Part shown: positions 18,590 through 28,177 of the stretch, piece after piece
How positions within the stretch are numbered: position 1 is the first letter of the stretch
How the letters are laid out: the number at the start of each line of letters is the position of its first letter
DNA from: Acidobacteriota bacterium
GTDB taxonomy: Bacteria > Acidobacteriota > Terriglobia > Terriglobales > Acidobacteriaceae
Assembly: GCA_021819585.1 (NCBI GenBank)
Contig: JAKAQS010000012.1
Location: 1 to 33,401, forward strand
Direction: 5' to 3'
DNA length: 33,401 bases
Translations under genes and position numbers: made by a program
The notes under the pieces: model-generated
What the model was told of the DNA's origin: nothing
The model's database searches: none
Seen by the model: the letters and a program-made list of their open reading frames with translations, nothing else

Positions 18590-19654
18590 TCAATCGATCG
18601 AGATCTTGCGCAGCAGCCGGAAGTCGGACAGCATCTTGCCTGTTCCCAGCACCACGCTGGCGAGGGGATCGTCCGCAATGGTTACGGGCAGACCCGTTTC
18701 CTCACGAATGCGTTTGTCCAGGTTCTTGATCAACGCTCCGCCGCCGGTAAGCACGATCCCCCGGTCGGAGATATCCGCGGACAACTCCGGCGGGGTGCGC
18801 TCCAGCGCCACGCGGATCGCATTCATGATGGTCGCAATGCATTCGCCCAGAGCCTCGCGGATCTCCGTATCGTCGATGGTAATCGTCTTCGGCACGCCTT
18901 CAATCAGGTTGCGTCCCTTGATCTCCATGGACAGAGGTTTGTCCAGAGGGTAGGCCGAGCCAATGTCGATCTTAATCTGTTCCGCCGTGCGCTCCCCAAC
19001 CAGAAGGTTGTACTTGCGCTTGAGGTAGGTCATCACGGCCTCATCCATCTGGTTGCCGGCCATTCGCACCGAGCGCGAGTATACGATTCCGGCCAGCGAG
19101 ATGACGGCGATGTCTGTGGTTCCACCACCGATATCCACCACCATATTGCCGCCAGGCTCGGTAATAGGAAGTCCCGCTCCGATGGCCGCCACCATCGCCT
19201 GCTCCACCAGATGCACCTCGCTGGCTTTGGCGCGATAGGCCGAATCCATCACCGCCCGCTTCTCCACCTGCGTAATCTCGCTGGGCACGCCAATGACGAT
19301 CCGCGGATGAACCATCATCTTGCGGTTGTGAGCCTTTTGAATGAAGTAATTCAGCATCTTTTCGGTCTGTTTGAAGTCCGCGATCACACCGTCCTTCATG
19401 GGTTTGATGGCAATGATGTTCCCCGGCGTCCGGCCAAGCATCTCCTTGGCCTCCTTGCCCACGGCTTCCACCTCGCCGGTCACGCGGTTGACCGCGATAA
19501 TGGACGGTTCGTTGACGATAATTCCTTTGCCATGAGCAAAGACCAGCGTGTTGGCCGTCCCAAGATCAATCGCAAGATCGCTGGAGAACAGCGAAAAGAT
19601 GGACCGCATATTGCTTACACGCGAGGTCCGCATCTGAAAGTTTTTCGAGGACAT
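18590..19654 (-). CDS. mreB: Rod shape-determining protein MreB
   Basis: MRSIFSLFSSDLAIDLGTANTLVFAHGKGI, VVDIGGGTTDIAVISL, VLTGGGALIKNLDKRI; internal ATG at 19609 may be the true start. Confidence 0.96.
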   Translation of the reverse strand: MSSKNFQMRTSRVSNMRSIFSLFSSDLAIDLGTANTLVFAHGKGIIVNEPSIIAVNRVTGEVEAVGKEAKEMLGRTPGNIIAIKPMKDGVIADFKQTEKMLNYFIQKAHNRKMMVHPRIVIGVPSEITQVEKRAVMDSAYRAKASEVHLVEQAMVAAIGAGLPITEPGGNMVVDIGGGTTDIAVISLAGIVYSRSVRMAGNQMDEAVMTYLKRKYNLLVGERTAEQIKIDIGSAYPLDKPLSMEIKGRNLIEGVPKTITIDDTEIREALGECIATIMNAIRVALERTPPELSADISDRGIVLTGGGALIKNLDKRIREETGLPVTIADDPLASVVLGTGKMLSDFRLLRKISID

Positions 19655-19837
19655 GAGACCGATCGGCTTCCTGGAGAAAGAGAGAAAATTGAGTTTAACC
19701 CGGCCCCTCCATTGTACGGCCTGCGGGGGCTCCCCCCCGGCAGAGACCGAAGGCGGCTATACTCAAGACGTTTTCCCGACGAAAAATGAGAGAGTCTGGA
19801 AGATCGAAAAGCACCACCCACTTCAGGAGAGTCTAGG

Positions 19838-20953
19838 ATGATCATCGGTGTTCCCAAGGAAGTCAAAGACCACGAGAGCCGGGTCGGCATCACTCCGGCA
19901 GGAGCCAAAGCCATTGTGGATGCCGGCCATAAAGTTCTGGTCGAGCATGATGCCGGCGCCCTTTCTTCGTTTCCAGACGCGGACTATCAGGCGGTTGGTG
20001 CGGTTATCGTTCCCGATGCCGCTGCCGTGTGGACGCCCTCGGACATGGTGGTGAAGGTCAAGGAGCCGGTCGAAAGAGAGTATGCCTACTTCCGTCCCGG
20101 GCTCGTCCTGTTCACCTACTTGCACCTGGCCCCGGTTCGCGAACTCACCAGCGCCCTGCTGGAGAAGAAGGTGATTGGGATCGCCTATGAGACGGTCCGC
20201 GACGGCTCCGGCGGTCTTCCTCTGCTCACTCCGATGTCTGAGGTGGCCGGACGGCTCTCGGTGCAGGTGGGCGCCGCCTATCTGGAAAAGGAGCATGGTG
20301 GGCGGGGAGTCCTTCTGGGCGGCGTCCCAGGCGTTCCTCCCGGCAAGGTCTGCATTATCGGCGGCGGCATCGTTGGAACCAATGCAGCCAAAGTAGCCCT
20401 GGGCATGGGAGCGAGCGTGACCCTGGTGGACCTGAACCTGAACCGCCTGCGGGAACTGGATGACATCTTCTCCGGCCGTCTCAAAACTCTCTACTCCAAC
20501 GCCTACAACGTGGAGCGCGCCGTCGCCGAAGCCGATCTGGTCATCGGCGGCGTCCTGATTCCGGGAGCTGCCGCTCCCAAGATTGTCACCCGATCCATGG
20601 TGGCAAAGATGCGCAAGCGAGCGGTCATCGTCGACGTCGCCATCGACCAGGGCGGCTGCATCGAGACAGCGCATCCCACCACCCACTCCGAGCCGAGCTT
20701 CCTGCTGGAGGGCGTGGTTCATTACTGCGTCACCAACATGCCCGCTGCCGTTCCCAACACCAGCACCCTTGCCCTGACCAATGCCACCTTCCCCTACGTC
20801 ATGAAACTCGCCCAACGCGGCGCCAACGCCGCCATACGAGAAGACGCAGGCATCGCAGAAGGGGTCAACACCTTTCAGGGCTCGCTTACCTACAGAGCAG
20901 TCGCCCTTGCCCAGGGCCGTGAGTTCACCCCCGTGCGCGGCCTGCTTTCGTGA
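19838..20953 (+). CDS. ald: Alanine dehydrogenase
   Basis: MIIGVPKEVKDHESRVGITPAG, LFTYLHLAPVRELT, VCIIGGGIVGTNAAKVALGMGASVTLVDLN, HYCVTNMPAAVPNTSTLALTNATFPY. Confidence 0.96.
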   Translation: MIIGVPKEVKDHESRVGITPAGAKAIVDAGHKVLVEHDAGALSSFPDADYQAVGAVIVPDAAAVWTPSDMVVKVKEPVEREYAYFRPGLVLFTYLHLAPVRELTSALLEKKVIGIAYETVRDGSGGLPLLTPMSEVAGRLSVQVGAAYLEKEHGGRGVLLGGVPGVPPGKVCIIGGGIVGTNAAKVALGMGASVTLVDLNLNRLRELDDIFSGRLKTLYSNAYNVERAVAEADLVIGGVLIPGAAAPKIVTRSMVAKMRKRAVIVDVAIDQGGCIETAHPTTHSEPSFLLEGVVHYCVTNMPAAVPNTSTLALTNATFPYVMKLAQRGANAAIREDAGIAEGVNTFQGSLTYRAVALAQGREFTPVRGLLS

Positions 20954-21011
20954 CGGGATGGAGCGAAGCCCCCCAGGCCATTGCAGCTTCGGTCGCCGGA
21001 GCTTGCCCGGC

Positions 21012-21815
21012 CTACGAGACTGTTTCGGCGCTGTAGCGGGTGATCAGCCCGCTTTGGAGGGCATGACGGAAGACCCTGGCGAAGATTCCGTATGCCAGAA
21101 GGATATAGGCGCCGGCAAGCAGAAGGGCGGCGCCCAGGAGAGATCCCTCCAGTCCGTGACCTGCCACTACCGCGCGCAAGCCCTCAAAGACATACGTTGG
21201 GGGCAACAGCCGAGCGAACCACTGCAGGCGGACCGGGAGGGTAGAGAGCGGGTAATAGACGCAGGCGAAGGGAGACAGGAGCGCGGGAATTGGCCAGATG
21301 AACCACTCAGCCGCGGGTCCGAAGCGGAGGACGATGGCAATTGCGGTGATTCCCAGGGCCATGCCGCTGAGCAGCAGGACGAGCACAAAGGGCAGGGCGA
21401 TGACGCCGTAAGCGGCGAAGCTCAACCCAAAGGCGGCGCCGGCCACGGCGATCATGACCCCGAGCCCCACCAGGCTGGTGACAAGGCTGGAGAGCAGCAG
21501 TCCCGCAATGTACTCCGACATGGTGATTGGGGTAGCGAAGATGTTGAGGAAGTTGCGCGACCAGACATCTTCAAAGAACGCGGTGGTCACGCCCTGCATC
21601 ACCCGGGTCATGAAGTCCCAAAAGAGAACGGCACCCAGAAGGGCGGGAACAAAGCGATACGCGGTGTGGGCCAGCGCGCCGAGAAATTTGGTCATGAACC
21701 CCCACAGAACCATATCGATGGTCACCCAGGCAAAGAGCGGAACCACGCGGGCAGCGCTGCCCCGATAGAGGTAGAGTTGGCGCAACAGGATGGCGGCGAC
21801 GCGGGCAGGATTCAT
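21012..21815 (-). CDS. ABC-2 type transporter permease
   Basis: Multi-TM protein with ABC-2 topology directly downstream of an ABC ATPase; start at MNPARVAAIL (21815) gives a 4-bp overlap. Confidence 0.82.
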   Translation of the reverse strand: MNPARVAAILLRQLYLYRGSAARVVPLFAWVTIDMVLWGFMTKFLGALAHTAYRFVPALLGAVLFWDFMTRVMQGVTTAFFEDVWSRNFLNIFATPITMSEYIAGLLLSSLVTSLVGLGVMIAVAGAAFGLSFAAYGVIALPFVLVLLLSGMALGITAIAIVLRFGPAAEWFIWPIPALLSPFACVYYPLSTLPVRLQWFARLLPPTYVFEGLRAVVAGHGLEGSLLGAALLLAGAYILLAYGIFARVFRHALQSGLITRYSAETVS

Positions 21816-22615
21816 GATGGCTTGACGCTCCATCTCTGCTCTCCATCGGGTGGCTGGCTGGTGACATGGATGAACAGGTCTTCCAGGGTGGGCTTGCCGT
21901 ACTCCGAGGGGAGCTTGCGCGGATCGCCCTCCAGAACGATCTCTCCCTGCGAGAGGAACAAAACCCGCGAGCAGACCTCCTCCACCTCGTACATGTTGTG
22001 GGATGTCCAGAGGACGCCGGAATGCGCCTGGGCGGCAAAACGGCGGATCGTGGTGCGAATCTCCCGCGCGCTAGCCGGATCGATCGAGGCGGTGGGTTCG
22101 TCGAGGAGCAGCACTCGGGGGCGGTTCAGCATGGCCTTGGCCAAGCCCACGCGCGTCTGCTCTCCAGAGGAGAGAACTCCGCATTTGGCGTCTCGAAATC
22201 GATGCAGGTCAAAGGCGTTCAGCACCGATTGCAGGCGCGCGGCGAAGTCCTGAACGCCATAGAGAAGCGCGAATACGCGCAGATTCTGGTAGACGGTAAG
22301 GTTCCCTGGGAGCGGAGCGTAGACCGCGGCAAAGTTGGTTCCGGCAAGGGCCTGCGATCGGTGGCGCAGAAGATTCACCGAACTCAGTTCAATGGAACCG
22401 GAGGTGGGCTCCAGCACCCCCAGCAGCATGCTGATGGTTGTGGTTTTGCCGGCGCCGTTGACGCCCAGCAGTCCCACGATCTCTCCGGGGAAGACCTGGA
22501 AGGAGATCCCTTTGATCGCCTCTACCTGGCCATAGTGCTTGCGGAGGTTCTCGACGCGAAGCACCGGCGGGTCTGCCGAGAGCGGCTGTGGAGCGAGGGG
22601 GCGTGGCAAGGTCAT
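21812..22615 (-). CDS. ABC transporter ATP-binding protein
   Basis: Walker A GVNGAGKTTT, signature LSSGEQTRVGLAKAML, Walker B RVLLLDEPTASID; ATG at 22615 (MTLPRPLAP) preferred over 22732. Confidence 0.92.
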   Translation of the reverse strand: MTLPRPLAPQPLSADPPVLRVENLRKHYGQVEAIKGISFQVFPGEIVGLLGVNGAGKTTTISMLLGVLEPTSGSIELSSVNLLRHRSQALAGTNFAAVYAPLPGNLTVYQNLRVFALLYGVQDFAARLQSVLNAFDLHRFRDAKCGVLSSGEQTRVGLAKAMLNRPRVLLLDEPTASIDPASAREIRTTIRRFAAQAHSGVLWTSHNMYEVEEVCSRVLFLSQGEIVLEGDPRKLPSEYGKPTLEDLFIHVTSQPPDGEQRWSVKPS

Positions 22616-22770
22616 AAGGGTTCGAGTGTCATCATACGAGTTGCGGGTGCAAACCTGGCAACAAGCAGTCCGGCCCTCCGGCGGCTTCGGTAGACCGTTT
22701 CGCAGGTTCGCTCCGGGCGTACCCTGTCCCAAGCCAAATTCTCTGCCGGAAAGCGAGTAAACTTGCTCGC

Positions 22771-25200
22771 ATGGGAGTCGCAGCCAATCGGCGCCGTGTG
22801 CTTGTCATCGTGCTGAGCGCGAGCCTGCTGGTGCTCTTTCTGGCTCTGGCTACCCTCAATGCCTTCAATCTCAACTTCCTCAATCCCAGCTCGCTGCTCC
22901 AGACAGAGGTCTTTGTCAGTCTCTCGGTGCTGGCTTTTCTGCTCTTTATCGGTGTGCTGGTGCTGCTGGTCCGCAACGTCCTCAAGCTCTATGCGGATCA
23001 ACGCAGCCAGGTTCTGGGCACGCGCCTGCGCACGCGCATGCTCTGGGGAGCTTTTCTGGTCTCGGTCGTCCCCCTGGTCTTCATGTTTCTCTTCAGCTAT
23101 CTGCTGATGAACCGAGCCGTGGATCGCTGGTTTTCCCAGCCCGTTACCCAGATGCGCCAGGACGCCGATCGCATGGCCCTCGAGCTCTATCAGTACGTGG
23201 ACGCAAACGCCCGTTCGGAGGCCGACTCCATCGCTGTGGAACTCTCCAAACTGACGGAGAACAGCCTGCAGTTCTCGCCCGGATCCCTGGCGCAGATTCA
23301 CCAGATCTTGCGGCGCCATGAGGTGACGCTCCAAGGCGGCTTCGTCGTTTTGTACAGGAATGGAGAACCGGTTGCCTCGCTGAATGTTCCGAGCAATCCT
23401 TCCGGCCAAGCCGTACTGCGCCCCATTCAGCCGGCCGAATCCTCTTCGGATGACAGCTCTGAGTCCAAATTCGGCTCCAGTTCCCGGTTGCAAGGCCCCA
23501 CTCTGGAGGCAATCCTGCAGGCGGCGCAACGCACGGATGAGCCCTTCTATGCTCTTTCAGGCAGCGAATACACCCTGGCCACAGCCGCTCTCCCTCACGG
23601 TGGCCTGGTGGTGGCCGCTCTTCCCATCCCTGCCGGGATCTCCGCCGTCTCAGAGCGCCTTAGACGCTCCGCGGCCGCCTACTGGATGCTCTATCGGGAG
23701 CGCCGCGAGGTTCGCAGCCTTTACATGGGCTTCCTTCTGCTCACCACCGCACTGGCGCTCTTTGCGGGCTGCTGGCTGGCGTTAAACCTGAGCAAACAGG
23801 TTACCCGGCCGGTTGAATCCCTGGCTGACGCCATGGAGGCTATCGCTGCCGGCGACTACGCTCACCGTGTCGGCCAATCGGTCACCGAGGAACTCGGCGA
23901 GTTGGTGGAACGCTTCAACGCCATGGCCGCCGATCTGGAGAGCGCCCACGCCGCCGCGGCTCGCTCCAGCGAGCAGCTCTCTGACCTGAATCAAGCCCTT
24001 CAGGCCCGCCGTAACGAACTGGAGACGATGATTGAGACCATCCCCTCCGGTGTCGTCACCCTCTCAGCCGATCGCCAGATTCTGCTGGCGAACCGAGCCT
24101 TCTCCGAGATGCTGGACCCGGGCGGCCAGCGCCAGTTCGTCGGTCTGCCGCTCTCCGCCGTTCTACCGGAGGACATGGTCCAAAACTTGGACCACCTCCT
24201 TCGCCGTGCCCACCGGATGGGCTCTGCGTCCTCGGAGATGCAGATGCAGTCCAGTACCGGCGTTCTCCATTTGGCCGCCACCGTGGCTCTTCTGGAAGGC
24301 CACTCCAGTGCGGCTTCGGGCCAATTTGCTCCAGGCTCGCCTGGCCCGTTGGGCGCGGAACGGCCCATCCGCGAGCATCTGGGTTATGTTCTGGTGCTGG
24401 AAGATGCCACCGAACTGCTTCGCGCCCAGAAGCAAAGCGCTTGGAAGGAGGTCGCTCGCCGGGTTGCACACGAGATCAAGAACCCCCTGACTCCCATCTC
24501 CCTCAACGCCGAGCTGATCCGGCGCCACATCGTTCGCATCAGCACCCTGCTCACCCAGCACCACCTGGACTCACCTTCTCCGGCTGTGATCCAGCACTCC
24601 AGTGAGATCATCACGGCCTCCGTGGAGACGATGCGTTCGCTGGTGGATCAGTTCTCCGCGCTCGCCGAGTTTCCCAGTTCACGTCCGCGGCCGTTCAGCC
24701 TCAACGTCATCGTGGAAAACTCTCTGGCTCTCTTTGCCGGCCGGCTGGGGAGCATTCGCGTGTACCGCAATCTGGAGCCCGGACTTCCTCTGGTGCTGGC
24801 CGACCCGGAGGCCCTCAAGCGCGCTCTCTCGAATCTCATCGACAACGCTGCTGAGGCCATGCAAGACAGCTTGCTCCGAGAATTGCACTTGTCCACCCGC
24901 ACCCTTCCGTCGGGCATGGTCGAGTTGGCGATCGCGGATACCGGCCCCGGCCTCACCGACGAGATGCGTGAGAGTCTTTTCCTCCCCTACTTCTCCACCA
25001 AGCAGCGCGGAACCGGCCTTGGGCTCTCCATCGCCGCAAAGATCGTGCAGGAGCACCACGGCTCCATCCGGGCGGAAAAGAACCTCCCCACCGGCGCTCG
25101 CTTCATCATGGAACTCCGCACTGTCACTGAAGTCTCCGAGATCTCCAGCGCCACGCCGGCGTCGGAGGTTCCTCATCAGACGGAAGGAATCTCCGCTTGA
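22771..25200 (+). CDS. NtrY-like membrane sensor histidine kinase (TM, HAMP, PAS, HisKA, HATPase)
   Basis: N-terminal TM helices, HAMP-like region after TM, PAS (METIPSGVVTLSADRQILLANRAFSEML), H-box RRVAHEIKNPLTPISLNAELI, N-box LIDNAAEAM, G-boxes DTGPGLTDEM / GTGLGLSIAAKI. Confidence 0.93.
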   Translation: MGVAANRRRVLVIVLSASLLVLFLALATLNAFNLNFLNPSSLLQTEVFVSLSVLAFLLFIGVLVLLVRNVLKLYADQRSQVLGTRLRTRMLWGAFLVSVVPLVFMFLFSYLLMNRAVDRWFSQPVTQMRQDADRMALELYQYVDANARSEADSIAVELSKLTENSLQFSPGSLAQIHQILRRHEVTLQGGFVVLYRNGEPVASLNVPSNPSGQAVLRPIQPAESSSDDSSESKFGSSSRLQGPTLEAILQAAQRTDEPFYALSGSEYTLATAALPHGGLVVAALPIPAGISAVSERLRRSAAAYWMLYRERREVRSLYMGFLLLTTALALFAGCWLALNLSKQVTRPVESLADAMEAIAAGDYAHRVGQSVTEELGELVERFNAMAADLESAHAAAARSSEQLSDLNQALQARRNELETMIETIPSGVVTLSADRQILLANRAFSEMLDPGGQRQFVGLPLSAVLPEDMVQNLDHLLRRAHRMGSASSEMQMQSSTGVLHLAATVALLEGHSSAASGQFAPGSPGPLGAERPIREHLGYVLVLEDATELLRAQKQSAWKEVARRVAHEIKNPLTPISLNAELIRRHIVRISTLLTQHHLDSPSPAVIQHSSEIITASVETMRSLVDQFSALAEFPSSRPRPFSLNVIVENSLALFAGRLGSIRVYRNLEPGLPLVLADPEALKRALSNLIDNAAEAMQDSLLRELHLSTRTLPSGMVELAIADTGPGLTDEMRESLFLPYFSTKQRGTGLGLSIAAKIVQEHHGSIRAEKNLPTGARFIMELRTVTEVSEISSATPASEVPHQTEGISA

Positions 25201-26597
25201 ATCACGTACTTATCGTCGACGACGAAGCCGACATCCGCGAATCCCTGGAAGCCATCCTGCGTGAGGAGAACTACGCCATCACCACCGCCGGCACCGCCGC
25301 CGAAGCCCTCGAGCTGGTTCGCGACGCTGACTTTCAGGCTGTTCTCCTGGATATCTGGCTTCCCGATGGCGACGGCCTGGATGTTCTCTCCTCGATTCGC
25401 GGTGACAGGTCTCGGAACGCACCGCCGCGCCCAGGCGCGCCAGAGGTCATCATGATCTCCGGCCACGGCACCATTGAAGCCGCGGTCCGCGCCACCAAGC
25501 TCGGCGCCTACGACTTCCTGGAGAAGCCGCTCTCGATGGAGCGTACGCTGCTGGCCTTGCGCAACGCCATCCAGGCTCATCAACTCCGCGAAGACAATCA
25601 GGAGCTTGCGCGCCAACTCACCAAAGGCAACATCACTGGAGAGTCGATCTCCGTCAAGGCTCTTCGTCAACAGATCAAGCTCATGGCCCCCACCAACGGC
25701 CGCGTCCTTATCTTCGGCGAGTCCGGCACGGGCAAGGAGCTCATCGCCCGCGCCATGCACGCCGAATCGCTGCGCCGGGACCGCGTCTTCGTTGAGCTGA
25801 ACTGCGCCGCCATTCCGGAAGACTTCATTGAGACCGAACTCTTCGGCTACCGGCACGGCGCCGGTCCGGGTGGTCCGAACCAGCCCAGCGAAAAGCGCGG
25901 CACCTTCGAGCGCGCCGATGGCGGCACGCTCTTTCTGGACGAGGTGGGCGATATGAGCCTCAAGACCCAGGCCAAGGTTCTGCGCACCCTGGATGAGCAG
26001 CGCTTCTATCCCGTCGGCGCCTCCATGCCTGTCCATGTGGATACCCGCGTCATCGCCGCCACCAACAAGGATCTGGAAGAGGAGATCGCACGCGGCAACT
26101 TCCGCGAGGATCTCTTTTACCGCCTCAACGTCATACCTTTTTACGTTCCTCCGCTGCGCGATCGCAAGGAGGATATTCCTTTACTCGCGCGCGAGTTTCT
26201 CTCCGAGTTTGGCCAGCAGTATGGCCGGGCGCACGTCGAGATTGCCGAGGCAGCCATCACTGCGCTCCAGCACTACCACTGGCCGGGCAACGTCCGCGAG
26301 CTACGCAACGTCATGGAGCGCGTACTGATTCTCAACCCCAAGATTCAGCGCATCGAAACCAAACATCTGCCCATGCTGGTTCAGCGTACGGAAGGCGCAT
26401 CTTCCCGCCTGATGGGCGCGGCGCGCGAGGAGTTCTCCACGCTCCAGCAGGCTCGTGAGGCCTATGAGCGCGACTACATCCTGAAAGAGTTGGATCGCTG
26501 CCACGGCAACATCAGCCGCGCCGCCGAGTCCCTCGGCCTGGAACGCTCCCACCTCTATCGCAAGATGAAGGCCCTCGGTATCTCCACGCACGAGTAG
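25197..26597 (+). CDS. NtrC/NtrX-type response regulator (receiver, AAA+, Fis-type HTH)
   Basis: Receiver VLIVDDEADIRES...VLLDIWLPDGDG; Walker A GESGTGKELIARAMH; Walker B GGTLFLDEVGD; C-terminal NISRAAESLGLERSHLYRKMKALGI; TTG start overlapping the kinase stop. Confidence 0.93.
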   Translation: MNHVLIVDDEADIRESLEAILREENYAITTAGTAAEALELVRDADFQAVLLDIWLPDGDGLDVLSSIRGDRSRNAPPRPGAPEVIMISGHGTIEAAVRATKLGAYDFLEKPLSMERTLLALRNAIQAHQLREDNQELARQLTKGNITGESISVKALRQQIKLMAPTNGRVLIFGESGTGKELIARAMHAESLRRDRVFVELNCAAIPEDFIETELFGYRHGAGPGGPNQPSEKRGTFERADGGTLFLDEVGDMSLKTQAKVLRTLDEQRFYPVGASMPVHVDTRVIAATNKDLEEEIARGNFREDLFYRLNVIPFYVPPLRDRKEDIPLLAREFLSEFGQQYGRAHVEIAEAAITALQHYHWPGNVRELRNVMERVLILNPKIQRIETKHLPMLVQRTEGASSRLMGAAREEFSTLQQAREAYERDYILKELDRCHGNISRAAESLGLERSHLYRKMKALGISTHE

Positions 26598-26729
26598 AAG
26601 GGGTTGCGGAAGGGTCTGGTCCTCTTCAAGAGACCGGCTCAGGGGATCTCAATCCGGAACCGGAACGGCCCAGACGCACGCCGCTGACTTTTGAGTTAGA
26701 TTGGGTTGTACCCTCGTCTCTTCACGCTG

Positions 26730-26759
26730 TTGCGTTCCCAAGAACGGGTCCGGTATGAT
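26730..26759 (+). promoter_or_regulatory. Possible sigma70-type promoter for the TonB_C gene
   Basis: TTGCGT - 18 nt - TATGAT upstream of the 26842 ATG. Confidence 0.3.
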
Positions 26760-26841
26760 TCTGCGCAACTGAATCAAACATCTCCTACCTCCGTCTTCAG
26801 TCTCGTCTCGGATCCTCTGCGGATTGAGGAAAGGTGACCCT

Positions 26842-27894
26842 ATGACGCCTCTGCCCCGCCTGGCGGTACTCAGCCTGTTCCTGCCCTTCGCCCTTTCCTC
26901 CAGCCTGTCTCAGGCGCCGCCCAAGAACGGCCAACCGCCGGAACTCGCCAATGACCCTGAGCAGTTCCTGCGTCTGGCAGAGCAGCAGAACGGACTTGGG
27001 GACATCGTCAGAGGCAAGAATGGCGCTCCTTGGCATGTGCGGATTACCTGGCAAATGCTCAAAGGCAAGGGAAGGCCAGAAGAGCAGGGCACTTGGGAGG
27101 AGTGGTGGTCCGGTCCCCATCAGTGGGAGCGGAGCTATGACTCTCCCGACTATCAGCAGACAACCTGGGGAACCCCTCAAGGGAACTTTGAGCTAAACCC
27201 TGCTGCAAACCCTGATTGGACTTTTAGTATCATCAGCGCGAGCGTCTTCTACCCGATCCAGGTCTCGTTCGATCGTTCCGTCTTTCGACCGGACGCAGTT
27301 CAACTCCGGGAGAGCAATATGACGCTGAAGTGTGTGGTTACGCAGAACTTCTCCGTGACGCCTCCAGTTCAGCAGTACTGCTTTGATGTCGGTATGAATG
27401 ATCTGCGGAGGATCAGCATCCCGGAGATATTGATCACCTTGAATTCGATTGTGAAGTTTCAGGGACATTACATGGCGAGAGACATCACGGTAAGCCGCCT
27501 CGACATGCCAACCATCGAGATTCATCTCGACGCGATCGATGAACCCAATCCGTCGACGGCGGGTCAGACGCCGCGCCCATCTCAGGCGACGATGGTGCCT
27601 GGGTCTTCGCCCGCCCCGCATAAGGCTCACCATGTGATACCACCCCGGCTTCTTAAAATGGTCTACCCTGATTATCCTGTGGCAGGCGTGCAAATGCGCG
27701 CTCAGGGCATGGTCCGTCTATGGTCGCTGGTTGGGAAGGACGGAACGGTTAAGCACGTAGAAGTGATCGCAGGGCCCTCGTTGTTCCAGAAGCCGGCCAT
27801 AGCTGCCATGAAGAAAAGAAGGTATGAACCTTCCACCGTCGACGGAGTTCCGGTCGAGGCGCTCGTCTCGGACTCCATGAGTTTCCATCTCTAA
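26842..27894 (+). CDS. Secreted protein with C-terminal TonB domain
   Basis: Signal peptide MTPLPRLAVLSLFLPFALSSSLSQA; C-terminal VYPDYPVAGVQMRAQGMVRLWSLVGKDGTVKHVEVIAGPSLFQKPAIAAMKKRRYEP is TonB_C-like; RBS GAGGAAAGG. Confidence 0.8.
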   Translation: MTPLPRLAVLSLFLPFALSSSLSQAPPKNGQPPELANDPEQFLRLAEQQNGLGDIVRGKNGAPWHVRITWQMLKGKGRPEEQGTWEEWWSGPHQWERSYDSPDYQQTTWGTPQGNFELNPAANPDWTFSIISASVFYPIQVSFDRSVFRPDAVQLRESNMTLKCVVTQNFSVTPPVQQYCFDVGMNDLRRISIPEILITLNSIVKFQGHYMARDITVSRLDMPTIEIHLDAIDEPNPSTAGQTPRPSQATMVPGSSPAPHKAHHVIPPRLLKMVYPDYPVAGVQMRAQGMVRLWSLVGKDGTVKHVEVIAGPSLFQKPAIAAMKKRRYEPSTVDGVPVEALVSDSMSFHL

Positions 27895-28177
27895 GGCCCC
27901 CCAGGTGTGCCCAAGAGTATTTTCAGTGTAGGCGTGAAGAGACGCATAGACCTCGATGGGCGTTTTCCCCAATGAAAGCGCCTTTGCAAGCCCGTTGGGC
28001 TTAAATTCAAAGTGCGACATTTCTGAAGGGAAAATGCTATAGAGCATCTTCCGTGCAGGCGGGTTCGGCGCTTGACCGCTATCGCTGCTTCCTCCAAGGC
28101 CCGCAACCCGGTGTCGCGGCTCTCGAAAGCTTCTCTCGACCGGGTCGACTCGTCGCGATGCGAGCCGGAAGGTTGGG

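Noticed and set aside
18545-18590. GCGATC-7 nt-GATCGC repeat downstream of mreB
   Set aside because: Short stem without a U-tract on the mreB strand; could be chance in GATC-rich sequence.
18584-19789. 401-aa plus-strand ORF opposite mreB
   Set aside because: Antisense of a clear MreB; low-complexity His/Arg/Asp-rich translation typical of GC-rich shadow ORFs.
19823-20815. 330-aa minus-strand ORF opposite ald
   Set aside because: Antisense to a confident alanine dehydrogenase; shadow ORF.
20941-21012. CGAAGC...GCTTCG inverted repeat between convergent ald and ABC permease
   Set aside because: Short stem with long loop and no T-tract; not convincing as a terminator.
20907-22253. 448-aa plus-strand ORF opposite the ABC transporter genes
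   Set aside because: Antisense to two genes with clear ABC motifs; Gly/Glu/Arg-rich shadow translation.
25176-26036. 286-aa minus-strand ORF opposite the NtrX-like gene
   Set aside because: Antisense to a gene with intact receiver and AAA+ motifs; no recognisable domain.
27718-28047. 109-aa minus-strand ORF starting MLYSIFPSEMSHFEFKPNGL
   Set aside because: N-terminal part looks protein-like, but the rest is antisense to the TonB_C gene; not supported without homology search.
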